From: Bryobacter aggregatus MPL3
Lineage (GTDB): Bacteria; Acidobacteriota; Terriglobia; Bryobacterales; Bryobacteraceae
NCBI RefSeq assembly: GCF_000702445.1
Contig: NZ_JNIF01000003.1
Span: 124,001 to 188,000, forward strand
Reading direction: 5' to 3'
DNA length: 64,000 nucleotides
A program made the translations under genes and the position numbers. The notes beneath the pieces are model-generated. The model was not told the origin of the DNA and made no database searches. It saw nothing but the letters and a program-made list of their open reading frames with translations. Numbering within the stretch: the first letter of the stretch is position 1; every line of letters starts with the position of its first letter. Shown in pieces: positions 38,416 through 48,722 of this stretch.

Positions 38416-39234
38416 TCAGTCCTTCTTATAGACATGCTTGTTCTTAAATACCGACTCGCCTAAGGTTTCCTTGACGGCCTGCCGCAGTGCATTATCCCCT
38501 TGCATCAACAGGTCCTTGAACTTCTCTTCCGGCCGGCCTCGAAAGCTTGTCACATGATAATCCTTCTGGCCATCCACCGGGTTAATCGTAAAAAAATAAT
38601 TTGAAATACAGCGGCGGGTGCCTGCAGCAAGCACCTCGCTGACGCTGTGCCAACTGGTCTTGTCCGTCTGCATCACCGCCAGCCGATTGCAGCGGCTCTC
38701 GATCGTCCGGGGCTTTCCTTTCGGGCCGCTGTCCCACAATTCGAGGTTGCCGCCATTCTCAAGGCACCAGCCAGGAGAGGCGTAATAGAGCAGGTTCAGC
38801 GCGCGATAGCGCTTCCGTTCAAAATCGTGGGAGTTGTCGAGATGGGGATTGAGATAATGCCCCTTCTCCATCGCGCTGATCCCTCCTGCATAGAGATGCT
38901 CATCGGGAATCAGATCGTCGAGCCCGCAAATCTCGCCAACGCATTGCACCACCCTGGGATCCTGAAACGCATAAATGGTCTCCTCCAAAAGCGGAGCGTA
39001 GTGGTTCATTTGTACGCCGACATACTTGAGTTCGCCGAGATGGTGCTTGAGAACCATCTTCTCGACCGGAGGAAAAGCGGAGAGAATCGCCGTGGTCAGT
39101 TCGGCCGGCAGCAGATCATCCACAATGAAGCTCTTGACCGTGCGCGGCAAGCGAAACTCCTGGTGCGCCTCCCATTTTGCTTCTTGCAGGCGAGCAAGAA
39201 TCAATTCCGCAATTTCCTGACGCTTCCAACTCAT
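38416..39234 (-). CDS. 2OG-Fe(II) oxygenase
   Basis: 272 residues from the ATG at 39234 (a GTG at 39249 is an alternative). The iron-binding set is visible: HLDNSHD supplies His and Asp, and SWHSVSEV supplies the distal His. The 2-oxoglutarate-binding Arg is in TRRCISNYFFT. The arrangement resembles proline/hydroxy-amino-acid hydroxylases of the P4Hc type (LNLLYYASPGW, GGNLELWDS). It probably hydroxylates a peptide or small molecule. The start codon is only 29 nt from the divergent rhomboid start. Confidence 0.88.
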   Translation of the reverse strand: MSWKRQEIAELILARLQEAKWEAHQEFRLPRTVKSFIVDDLLPAELTTAILSAFPPVEKMVLKHHLGELKYVGVQMNHYAPLLEETIYAFQDPRVVQCVGEICGLDDLIPDEHLYAGGISAMEKGHYLNPHLDNSHDFERKRYRALNLLYYASPGWCLENGGNLELWDSGPKGKPRTIESRCNRLAVMQTDKTSWHSVSEVLAAGTRRCISNYFFTINPVDGQKDYHVTSFRGRPEEKFKDLLMQGDNALRQAVKETLGESVFKNKHVYKKD

Positions 39235-39263
39235 GCAGTACCACCCCACTTTACAATCAAAGT

Positions 39264-40097
39264 GTGGAGCCCAGACCCATTTGTCCGAACTGCCGCGCGT
39301 TCATCAGCCGTGCAGATCGCGTATGTCCCTATTGTGAGTTTGAACTCGCACCCCGTCCCAAAGGAAACAGCGATACCGCGCGAGTGATCAGCGGGCTGTT
39401 GCCGCAGGATGGGCAGATCACCAATTACATTCTGGCTGTGAACCTGTTCATCTACATGGCCATGGCAATTTTCAACCAGGAAAACATCAACGGCGGCGGC
39501 TTTTCGAGTATGAATGGGGTTACCCTCTTCCTGTTTGGCGCCAAAGAACCTGGGTACATCTTTCACGGCGAATGGTGGCGACTGGTTACGGCAGGCTTTC
39601 TTCATGCGAGCCTGATCCACATTGGGATGAACAGTTGGAGTTTATACAATCTGGGACCGCAAGTGGAAGAGGCTTTTGGCGCGGGACGAATGCTGGTGAT
39701 TTACCTGGCGAGTTCGACGCTCGGCTTTTTGGCCTCAACGCTGTTCTCCCCCTCATTGAGTGTCGGCGCGTCGGCAGGAATTTTTGGATTAGTCGGGGCC
39801 ATGATCGCCTTCGGCATCCACCAGCGAGGCGCGTTTGGGAGCTATATCAAATCGGCCTATATCGGTACCGCAGTGATCTCTCTCCTGATGACCAGCTTTA
39901 TCAGTCAGATCGACAACTTCGCGCATCTCGGCGGTCTGGCCGGGGGCTTCGGCGCCGCTTACATCGTGGGGCATCCGCGCTTTGCGCAGGCCCGTCAGGA
40001 GCGCTACTGGAGCATTGCCGGGCTGGCCATGGCAGGCATCGTGGTAGTCTGCTTTGTCATCCAACTGCTCGCGACGCTGAAATATCTACGCAGCTAG
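39264..40097 (+). CDS. Rhomboid intramembrane protease with N-terminal zinc ribbon
   Basis: 277 residues from a GTG at 39264. The N-terminus holds a CPNC/CPYC zinc ribbon, followed by six or seven membrane helices. Rhomboid landmarks are HASLIHIGMN after helix 1, the catalytic Ser in GASAGIFGLVGA and the catalytic His in FAHLGGLAGG. The enzyme cleaves membrane proteins within the bilayer. A TACAAT hexamer at 39252-39257, just 7 nt before the GTG, suggests a leaderless transcript. The 3' end overlaps the convergent methyltransferase by 12 nt. Confidence 0.9.
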   Translation: MEPRPICPNCRAFISRADRVCPYCEFELAPRPKGNSDTARVISGLLPQDGQITNYILAVNLFIYMAMAIFNQENINGGGFSSMNGVTLFLFGAKEPGYIFHGEWWRLVTAGFLHASLIHIGMNSWSLYNLGPQVEEAFGAGRMLVIYLASSTLGFLASTLFSPSLSVGASAGIFGLVGAMIAFGIHQRGAFGSYIKSAYIGTAVISLLMTSFISQIDNFAHLGGLAGGFGAAYIVGHPRFAQARQERYWSIAGLAMAGIVVVCFVIQLLATLKYLRS

Positions 40098-40865
40098 CGG
40101 ACGGCAGTGGATCTCAAGATAGGGCACAGGCGCAAAGAAGCCGTGCTCCGGGGCTTGATTGTGTTGCTGGCCTAAGGCGATCAGTTTTGCATCCAATTGC
40201 GCTGCAGCCGCCCCGTTGAGCCCTTCATAGGCCAAATAGACGGGTGAGAGGAACTTCTTCATTCCATCGAGCCACTGCTCGACCGAGGCAGCGCGTGCCA
40301 GCAGTTTGCGGTGCGTCACGCGGACAGAGCCAAAGTGCGATCGCAGCATGGCCGGAATGGAGGCAAGCTTGCCCCAATCGCGCGCCACGCTGACGGACTG
40401 CAAGTCTGGACGCTGTGCGATGCACTTTGCAAATAACAGGTCGTTGAGGCTGCCTTCGGTCCAACTGGTGAACGCAAAATGTCCATTGGGCCGCAACACA
40501 CGAGCCACTTCGGCGACCGCGGCCTTCCAGTCCTCACAAAAAATCATGCCAAAGCTGCTCAGCACGACATCGAAAGAGCCGGCTTCGTAAGGCAGCACTT
40601 CAGCACTGCCTTCTGTGAACTCAATCTCGAGACCTTCAAAAGCGGCACGCTCCCGGGCGCGCTGGAGCAAGGTCGGGATGGGATCCAACCCGAACACCTG
40701 CGCCCGCCGCCGTGCCGCGGCCAGTGCAGTGTTCCCACTACCACACCCAAGATCGAGCACCCGTTGCCCGGCATAAGTGGGCACCGCATCACACAGCAAC
40801 TCTCCAACGATCATCACGGCAGGAGCGATCTTTGCAAAGTCACCCGAATTCCAGATATTGCTCAT
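40086..40865 (-). CDS. SAM-dependent methyltransferase
   Basis: 259 residues, class I fold. Motif I is VLDLGCGSGNTALAAARR, followed by FGLDPIPTLLQRARERA, then PYEAGSFDVVLSSFGMIFCEDW and VLRPNGHFAFTSW. This is the UbiE/COQ5-like pattern of small-molecule methyltransferases. The target is unknown. It begins 9 nt after the ABC permease-amidohydrolase gene ends, so it may belong to the exporter operon, although its role there is unclear. Confidence 0.88.
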   Translation of the reverse strand: MSNIWNSGDFAKIAPAVMIVGELLCDAVPTYAGQRVLDLGCGSGNTALAAARRRAQVFGLDPIPTLLQRARERAAFEGLEIEFTEGSAEVLPYEAGSFDVVLSSFGMIFCEDWKAAVAEVARVLRPNGHFAFTSWTEGSLNDLLFAKCIAQRPDLQSVSVARDWGKLASIPAMLRSHFGSVRVTHRKLLARAASVEQWLDGMKKFLSPVYLAYEGLNGAAAAQLDAKLIALGQQHNQAPEHGFFAPVPYLEIHCRPLAA

Positions 40866-40874
40866 GAGTGAAGC

Positions 40875-43064
40875 TTAGTCTTCTTTGAGCAGAGCCGCAC
40901 GGGAGATGCGTTCGCCCTTCAGCATGACAAGGGAGATGCGGCTCAGGCTCTTGGGGTCTTGCAGCGGATTCCCATCGACAAGAAGAAGATTGGCATCCTT
41001 GCCCATCTCGATCGTTCCGATGCGATTTCCCTGCCCCAGGAGTTGGGCGGCATTTCTGGTAGCAGCAAGAATCGCCTGGTGCGCCGGAATGCCAGCGGCC
41101 ACCCAGAGTTCGACTTCTTCCTGCACAGTGGGGCCGTGAAAGATCAGCGGGTTGCCCGCATCCGTGCCAGTCACCAGCGTCACTCCGGCGTCGAAAACAC
41201 GCTTCAGATTCTCTCGTGCTTCCTTCATGCGAGGAGCGAACTCCTGGTATCGTCCCGTGAGTTTCGGATCGAGCACCAAGCGGCGCGTCGATTTCAATAA
41301 GTCCATCGGGACTACCTGCTGGAGCAAACTGTCGTCGAGACGGGTGAAGTCTTTTTCGAGCATCATGCGTACCCCTTCAAAGACGCTCATTGTGGGGTCA
41401 TAGTAGAAACCAGAAGCAGCCATCTTCCGCAACAACTCATCGGGCAGAGCTTCATTCGGGCTGCCGTGTTCGACACCATTCGCACCCGCTTCAAAAGCAT
41501 CGCGAACGTCAATCGCCTTGCTGGTATGCACCGTCACAGGCAAGCCGAGCAGTTTGGCTTCTGTACAGATGGCCTTCAAGACATTCAGATCCAGACGCGG
41601 CATCGGATTGTTGGCACTACCGCTTTCCAGAACCGCTTTGATCGCATCCACATTCTTCGCCTTGAGTTCACGAAGCATGGCGCGTGCCTCGTCAGGCGTT
41701 TTCGGCAGGCGGACAAACTGACTCTGGCCATAGGCCCGGGCAGACTCCGGCATCGATTGCAGCATCTGCGCCGGATGTCCCCCTGCAGCGGTGAAGAGCG
41801 GACCCACGACGTAAAGCTCCGGCATCAGCGCTTCACCGCGGCGGCCCTTATCGCGCAACGGAATCACCGAGTCGATCCAGTCGCCAGCACTCTTGACACT
41901 GGTGATCCCAGAGTAGAGATAGGCTTTCAGACGCTTTTCGGGCAGTGTCCGGTCCTGGTATTTCTTAGGATCGTCATAGAAGCCACCCGGCGAGCCGAGA
42001 TGGATATGCACATCGATCAAACCGGGCAACAGAGTCTTGCCCGCAGCTTCGATCTCAATTGCATTTAGGGACTTCGCTACAGGCGCCGTGCCATTGTATA
42101 GGGCAACAATTTTCCCCTGCTTAATCAGGACACTGCCGCCTTCGATCACCGTACCCGTGCCCGTGATGACACGTGCGTCGCGGATGAGGATCGTCTGGCT
42201 GCGGGCCAGTTCGCGTTCGATTGCCTTCGACTTTGTCAGATTCTCTTTGCTATGCAGATCCCAGGCGCCAATGAGGAAGAAAGGAGCAAGCACCGCCAGC
42301 ACCCATGCCTTGGCCCGTGCCGGGAGCTTCTCTCCTTTTTCCCAACGGAAAATCTTCAGCGAGATCAGCGTGCAGGCCACGGTGGTGATGAGCAAGGCGC
42401 TGACCGGCTTCCAATTCTGGAGAAGCGACTCGTGTTGCAGCAGGATTCCCTGCAGACCGCTCACCATATGAGTGGCGGGGATGAACTGCACCAGACTTTG
42501 GACCCACTCCGGGAGAAAGGTGACCGGCACGGTAGCCCCGCTCAGCAGCATCATCGGGAAGTATAGGCACTGGATGATGATCTGGCTCTCCGCCATGCTG
42601 TTGGCAACCGAGGCGATGATGCCGCCCATGCTACGCATCGCAAAATTCGCGATGATCACAAACACAAAAAAGCTCAGCCAGTTGTCCGGCCATGTCATGC
42701 CGTACTGGACAACACTCAACACCGTCATCAGGAGAACGACCGGAAAGTATTGCAGCACCCCCACAACCAGACTGCTGATGAGAATCGGCAGGGCTCCGGG
42801 AGGAGCCACCTTGAAACGGCGCAGGATGCCGTTCTCACGTTCCATCACCGCGCGCAGACCACCACCGAAGAAACCATTGCCCAGCAAGCCGATGGTCAGA
42901 ACGCTCGTCAGCACAGCAGCAATCGAGTTGGACTCCTTCGCTTTATTCAGCGTGGCGAAGAGGAAGAAGAAGCCAAGTGGGAAGGCGTAGTTGAAGAAGA
43001 ATACCGAACGCTCGCGCATCGTCAGGCGGAGGTTCGAGAGGATGTGCGCCAGAATCGCTTTCAT
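40875..43064 (-). CDS. ABC-2 permease fused to an amidohydrolase
   Basis: 729 residues. Residues 1-260 form an ABC-2 type permease with six membrane helices (LVVGVLQYFPVVLLMTVLSVV, IIIQCLYFPMMLLSGATVPV). A further helix at about 258-275 precedes a C-terminal amidohydrolase domain (about 293-729). The latter has metal-site residues HIH in GLIDVHIHLG, His in VTVHTSKA, His in GVEHGSP, Asp in VTGTDAGNP and a Lys in VDAIKAVLESG. The ATPase gene lies 4 nt upstream. The fusion would place a prolidase/imidazolonepropionase-like hydrolase on the exporter, probably on the outer face. It could hydrolyse the exported or a related compound; this is inference. Stretches on both sides of the junction read without stops or frame breaks. 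Confidence 0.9.
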   Translation of the reverse strand: MKAILAHILSNLRLTMRERSVFFFNYAFPLGFFFLFATLNKAKESNSIAAVLTSVLTIGLLGNGFFGGGLRAVMERENGILRRFKVAPPGALPILISSLVVGVLQYFPVVLLMTVLSVVQYGMTWPDNWLSFFVFVIIANFAMRSMGGIIASVANSMAESQIIIQCLYFPMMLLSGATVPVTFLPEWVQSLVQFIPATHMVSGLQGILLQHESLLQNWKPVSALLITTVACTLISLKIFRWEKGEKLPARAKAWVLAVLAPFFLIGAWDLHSKENLTKSKAIERELARSQTILIRDARVITGTGTVIEGGSVLIKQGKIVALYNGTAPVAKSLNAIEIEAAGKTLLPGLIDVHIHLGSPGGFYDDPKKYQDRTLPEKRLKAYLYSGITSVKSAGDWIDSVIPLRDKGRRGEALMPELYVVGPLFTAAGGHPAQMLQSMPESARAYGQSQFVRLPKTPDEARAMLRELKAKNVDAIKAVLESGSANNPMPRLDLNVLKAICTEAKLLGLPVTVHTSKAIDVRDAFEAGANGVEHGSPNEALPDELLRKMAASGFYYDPTMSVFEGVRMMLEKDFTRLDDSLLQQVVPMDLLKSTRRLVLDPKLTGRYQEFAPRMKEARENLKRVFDAGVTLVTGTDAGNPLIFHGPTVQEEVELWVAAGIPAHQAILAATRNAAQLLGQGNRIGTIEMGKDANLLLVDGNPLQDPKSLSRISLVMLKGERISRAALLKED

Positions 43065-43068
43065 GTGC

Positions 43069-43980
43069 TTAGTCCCGAAGCCTCTTGCCGGTTAGCTCGA
43101 TGAAGACATCTTCGAGAGTTGGCTTCTTCAAACTGATATCCGTCATCCCCAGGCCGTGGTGGTCGACCCATTTCACGAGTTCAACGACAGTACGGGCAGG
43201 GTGGGTGCTGGAGGCGGTGAGAGTGGTCCGCGTCTCACTGAGGACAATGCCCGAAGGAACATCAATTCCCTCCAACGGGGTCTCGAGATGGATCTCGATC
43301 TTTGTCGTTCCGAGAGTACGCGATTGGATCTCACGAGGAGTTCCGACAGCGATGATCTTGCCCTCGTCAATGATCGCGACGCGGTCACAAAGGCGTTCGG
43401 CCTCTTCAATGTAGTGAGTCGTAAGAATGATGGTGCGCTGGTCCTGCTTCAGCTCTTCGATGAGCTTATGAATTTCGAGACGTACCTGTGGATCGAGGCC
43501 AGTGGTGGGTTCGTCGAAGAATACGACTTGCGGATCGTTCACCAGTGCCAGCGCAATCGCGACACGCTGCTTTTGGCCACCGGAAAGAGTGCCGTATAGC
43601 GCGTCCTTCTTCTCTTCGAGCTGAAGCCGGGAGAGGAGCTTCGCCTTGGGGAGCGTGCGCTCGTAGAAGGCAGCAAAGAGGTCGAGCGCCTCGCTGACCT
43701 TCATCTTCTCCGGCAGGTTATTCGCCTGCAGGCAGACGCCGATGCGTTCCTTCAGCTTTCTTGCATCACAGCCGGGATCGAAGTCGAGCACCCGCACATC
43801 CCCGGAGCTCCGTGAGCGAAGTCCTTCGAGAATCTCGACCGTCGTGGTCTTGCCTGCCCCATTCGGACCGAGCAGACCAAGCACCTCTCCGGCCTTCACC
43901 TCAAAGTCCACGCCTCGCACGGCGTGGACCTCGCCGTAACTCTTGGTGAGCCCTCTGACGGCGATGATGTTTTCGTTCAT
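43069..43980 (-). CDS. ABC transporter ATP-binding protein
   Basis: 303 residues. Walker A GPNGAGKTTTVE, Q-loop in GVCLQANNLPE, signature LSGGQKQRV, Walker B VVFFDEPTTGLD and the switch His in ILTTHYIEEAE are all intact. The C-terminal 75 residues match the DUF4162 accessory domain typical of multidrug/antibiotic exporters of the DrrA type. It pairs with the ABC-2 permease fusion 4 nt downstream. It hydrolyses ATP at the inner face of the membrane to drive export; the substrate is unknown. Confidence 0.93.
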   Translation of the reverse strand: MNENIIAVRGLTKSYGEVHAVRGVDFEVKAGEVLGLLGPNGAGKTTTVEILEGLRSRSSGDVRVLDFDPGCDARKLKERIGVCLQANNLPEKMKVSEALDLFAAFYERTLPKAKLLSRLQLEEKKDALYGTLSGGQKQRVAIALALVNDPQVVFFDEPTTGLDPQVRLEIHKLIEELKQDQRTIILTTHYIEEAERLCDRVAIIDEGKIIAVGTPREIQSRTLGTTKIEIHLETPLEGIDVPSGIVLSETRTTLTASSTHPARTVVELVKWVDHHGLGMTDISLKKPTLEDVFIELTGKRLRD

Positions 43981-43986
43981 TGCGTC

Positions 43987-44511
43987 CTATTGACGGTTCA
44001 GCACGTCGATACAGGCAATACAGAAAGCGGGAAGGTCATCGGGTTTGCGGGAGGTGACCAGATTCCGGTCCACCACCACCTCGGCGTCTGACCATTCAGC
44101 GCCGGCATGGATCACATCATCTTTGATCGCAAAGAAGCTGGTGGCTTTGCGGCCGCGCAGCATATTGGAAGAACAAAGGACCCAGGGCCCGTGGCAGATT
44201 GCGGCCACCAGCTTGCCAGCCTTGTCGATCTCATGTACAAAATGGAGTGCCTCGGGATGGCGGCGAATAAAATCGGGAGCAAAGCCGCCGGGGGCGATGA
44301 CGCCATCGTATTCGCTGGGCTGCACACCGGTGTAGCTCTTTTCAGCAATCGCCGGGTAGCCAACCTTGCTCGGATAGTTCTTGCCTGCCTCAGCACCCAC
44401 CAAATGAACTTCTGCGCCAGCTTCTTTCAGGCGGTAATACGGATACCAGACTTCCAGTTCCTGGTAGAGCTGATCGACGAGGACGGCTATGCGCTTTCCT
44501 TGGAGTGACAT
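43987..44511 (-). CDS. DJ-1/PfpI-family protein
   Basis: 174 residues from the ATG at 44511, where similarity starts (GKRIAVLVDQLYQELEVWYP). The nucleophile elbow is VAAICHGPWVL with the conserved Cys-His, preceded by the acidic residue in DGVIAPGGFAPD. Members are glyoxalase-, protease- or chaperone-like enzymes of stress defence (YhbO/PfpI group). The gene is 6 nt upstream of the ABC ATPase on the same strand and 5 nt after the serine hydrolase gene, so all probably share one transcript. Confidence 0.88.
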   Translation of the reverse strand: MSLQGKRIAVLVDQLYQELEVWYPYYRLKEAGAEVHLVGAEAGKNYPSKVGYPAIAEKSYTGVQPSEYDGVIAPGGFAPDFIRRHPEALHFVHEIDKAGKLVAAICHGPWVLCSSNMLRGRKATSFFAIKDDVIHAGAEWSDAEVVVDRNLVTSRKPDDLPAFCIACIDVLNRQ

Positions 44512-44516
44512 GTACC

Positions 44517-45395
44517 CTAGCGTACGCCAAGATTGCCGTAAATGTTCCCTGCCGCAAGCTTCTGGAAGCAATCGAAGACGATCTTTGTCACAGCTTCGAT
44601 GGGGGAGTCGGATTCATTCAAATAGGTGCCCATCACCGCAAGCACGAAGGGTCGCCCTTTCAGATAGACAATCCCCGTCTCCGTCCGAACGCCCACCAGC
44701 TCGCCAGGTTTCGATGCGACTTCGATGGCAGGCGGAATCGCGCGGCGCATGCCTGCCTTTACCAGCTTCAACATCGCGATCATCTCAGCACTCGCCTTTG
44801 CGTTCACAGCTTTGCCTTCATAGATCACACGCAGCATGTCCGCCATGTCTTCGGGAGTGGAAACATTTTCCTCGTTGCGAGTTGCAGCGGCCTGATCAAT
44901 CATGATGCGTTGCAATCTCGTTCCCTGGTAGCCCATCTGCGCCATGGTGTGGTTGACACCGGCCATCCCGACCCGCCGGATGCACCAGTTGGTCGCTGTA
45001 TTGTCAGAGGACGCAATCATCTCACGAACAATCTCTTCCACAGAAAGCGTGATGGGACCGTTCCTCAGACGCTCCTGCAAGACTCCACTGCCCCCGACAG
45101 CCTCCGCAGGCTGCAGCGTCACCTTCTCATTGAAATGGAGTTGGCCCAGTTCCCGCAGCCGGAAGATCTCCATCAGAATCGGAACCTTGATCGCACTGGC
45201 GGTCGGAAACACAAGCTTTCCGTGATAGCTCCATTGAGTGCCGGTCGTGAGATCGATGATGGCGACACCCAAAGCGCCATCCATGCGGGCATCATACGCC
45301 ACGATGCGGTCGTGCATCTTTGCAGTCAGCAGGTCAGCGACATGTTGCGCCGGAGCGCAAGCAGCCGCGAGGAGTGCGAAGAAGAGGAAACGCAT
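44517..45395 (-). CDS. Class A beta-lactamase-fold serine hydrolase
   Basis: 292 residues with a signal peptide (MRFLFFALLAAACAPAQ). The catalytic SxxK is Ser67-Ala-Ile-Lys70 and the SDN triad is 130-132. The third box reads Lys229-Pro-Gly instead of KTG. A Glu-x-x-Leu-Asn omega-loop motif is not seen; the corresponding stretch is DQAAATRNEENVSTPEDM. It therefore belongs to the beta-lactamase2 superfamily, but lacks two hallmarks of true class A penicillinases. Its activity on beta-lactams is doubtful and it may be a peptidase or esterase of the periplasm. Confidence 0.85.
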   Translation of the reverse strand: MRFLFFALLAAACAPAQHVADLLTAKMHDRIVAYDARMDGALGVAIIDLTTGTQWSYHGKLVFPTASAIKVPILMEIFRLRELGQLHFNEKVTLQPAEAVGGSGVLQERLRNGPITLSVEEIVREMIASSDNTATNWCIRRVGMAGVNHTMAQMGYQGTRLQRIMIDQAAATRNEENVSTPEDMADMLRVIYEGKAVNAKASAEMIAMLKLVKAGMRRAIPPAIEVASKPGELVGVRTETGIVYLKGRPFVLAVMGTYLNESDSPIEAVTKIVFDCFQKLAAGNIYGNLGVR

Positions 45396-45512
45396 TTGTA
45401 AATCTTAGCACCAAGGACTAAGATTTTCTTCTCTTCCTTTCTGCGTCCTGCCTGAGACCCCGCAAAAACTACAACTATTTTTCGTTTCAAATCAATGACT
45501 TGCGTTATTTTT

Positions 45513-45539
45513 TTAGCAGTCGCCGATCGACTGTGCTAA
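45513..45539 (+). promoter_or_regulatory. CIRCE-like operator of groES-groEL
   Basis: The arms TTAGCAGTC (45513-45521) and CTGTGCTAA (45531-45539) flank a 9-nt spacer. The consensus CIRCE is TTAGCACTC-N9-GAGTGCTAA, so matches are 8/9 and 7/9 with exact spacing. It is 70 nt upstream of groES. The left arm can double as a -35 (TTAGCA) with CTAATT at 45536 as -10. Control by the heat-shock repressor HrcA is expected; hrcA is not in the window. Confidence 0.85.
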
Positions 45540-45608
45540 TTCTATGTGTGTGAGTGCATCTCCGGATGACACTTATAACTTCAAAACAATCGATGGAGGT
45601 TGTCCACG

Positions 45609-47560
<1,952 letters not shown>

Positions 47561-47584
47561 ACAACGGTCTCAGCAATGAGCCTG

Positions 47585-47614
47585 AAAGAGCCCGCCGGCA
47601 ACGGCGGGCTCTTT
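47585..47614 (+). terminator. Terminator of groES-groEL
   Basis: A perfect 13-bp stem (47585-47597 with 47602-47614) with a four-base loop; the stem ends in TTT and is followed by CTATT. It sits 25 nt after the groEL stop. Confidence 0.92.
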
Positions 47615-47657
47615 CTATTGCTCGAGAGATGGTATACCGGTTCGGGAGAAACGTAAA

Positions 47658-48002
47658 TTGCGCACCTTGGTCCTAAGCCTTCTGATGAGTCTTTCTGCTA
47701 CGGGATACGCACAGGATGCGAAAATCATGCCTCCCGTGCTTGTATCGAAAGTGGCCCCATCCTACTCGCCGGACGCGAGTTCAGGCGCCATTGAGGGTTC
47801 CGTTGTCCTCGGGTTTGAGGTGAGCGTTGCAGGAGTAGCGCAAGATATTCGGATCATTCGCTCACTCGATCCAGGACTAGACCAGAGCGCAATTCGGGCG
47901 CTGCAAAAGTGGCGCTTCCGGCCAGCAACCCGAAATGGGAAGGCCATCGCTTTCCAGACAAAAGCGGAGATTGCGTTCCATCTGCTTCCTCAAAGGAAGT
48001 AA
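47658..48002 (+). CDS. Secreted TonB C-terminal-domain protein
   Basis: 114 residues starting at TTG 47658 with GGGAGA 8 nt upstream. A cleavable-looking signal peptide (ending SATGYAQ) is followed directly by a TonB_C domain: GSVVLGFEVSVAGVAQDIRIIRSLDPGLDQSAIRALQKWRFRPA. It lacks the N-terminal membrane helix and Pro-rich spacer of true TonB. It is therefore probably a soluble periplasmic protein that contacts a partner rather than an energy transducer in its own right. It stands alone after the groEL terminator. Confidence 0.85.
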   Translation: MRTLVLSLLMSLSATGYAQDAKIMPPVLVSKVAPSYSPDASSGAIEGSVVLGFEVSVAGVAQDIRIIRSLDPGLDQSAIRALQKWRFRPATRNGKAIAFQTKAEIAFHLLPQRK

Positions 48003-48722
48003 CGCAACTCTGCGCGAATACAGCGACTTATTGAGGAAGCCAACCAGGAAAACGCGCAAGACGTTTCGCTTTTCCAGAGGACACCCGTCGAGAAAAGCAG
48101 CAACTTCCGGGATTGTCGTGGAGATGGATTTCGACTCAATCGACTCCCGGACATCCCCATCACGATTCGTCCGTTCTGTCTCGCACTGGATGGGACGCCC
48201 GTCAGCGGATCGAGCAGAGACCGCGATCCTGCCGTGCACCAGGCAGGGTTTCCACATGGCAGTCCACCAGCGTGGAGTCTGGAGGCGGACAAACACTGGA
48301 GCTCGAGCATCTCCTAGTAGCGAGGGGGCCGAGCGCCGTCCATCGAGAGACAGTGCCGACACCCGATTGGTCAGTGCACCCAATTGCCGCCATTCCTGAT
48401 ACACCTCAAACTCGATCGCCGAGCCACTGGCAAGTTGCTCGGGCCGAGTCTGAAAATCTGCAACGAGCTTCCGTTTACTGTAAGCAGCTCATGCGCCAAG
48501 CCTCCAGGCCACAGTGGAATGGACAATAAGCGGGCGATTGATTCTCTTAATGGGCGGCAAAATGCTAAAAAAGATTATAAATTGAACAGCACATTGCTTG
48601 GCATCCCCAGATCTGCTACGGAACAGAAGTTCTTTCCAGAATCAGAAAAGACCACTGGCCACAGTGGGTTTCTTTGCTTTACACTCTAACAAGCCCAAGC
48701 TAGGATACCGATACTTACTCAC
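48003..48722. other. 720-nt region with no supported gene
   Basis: Open frames occur on both strands (for example a 175-codon minus frame from 48404), but codon use, start sites and sequence composition do not resemble the neighbours. Most frames are rich in Arg, Ser and Pro, as shadow frames are. No RNA fold, repeat or mobile-element motif was recognised. It may be the remains of a decayed gene, with the promoter of the gene at 48723 at its right end. Confidence 0.4.

Noticed and set aside
47877-48404. 175-codon minus-strand frame in the gap after the TonB_C gene
   Set aside because: It overlaps the 3' end of the supported gene, has no ribosome site and no recognisable family.
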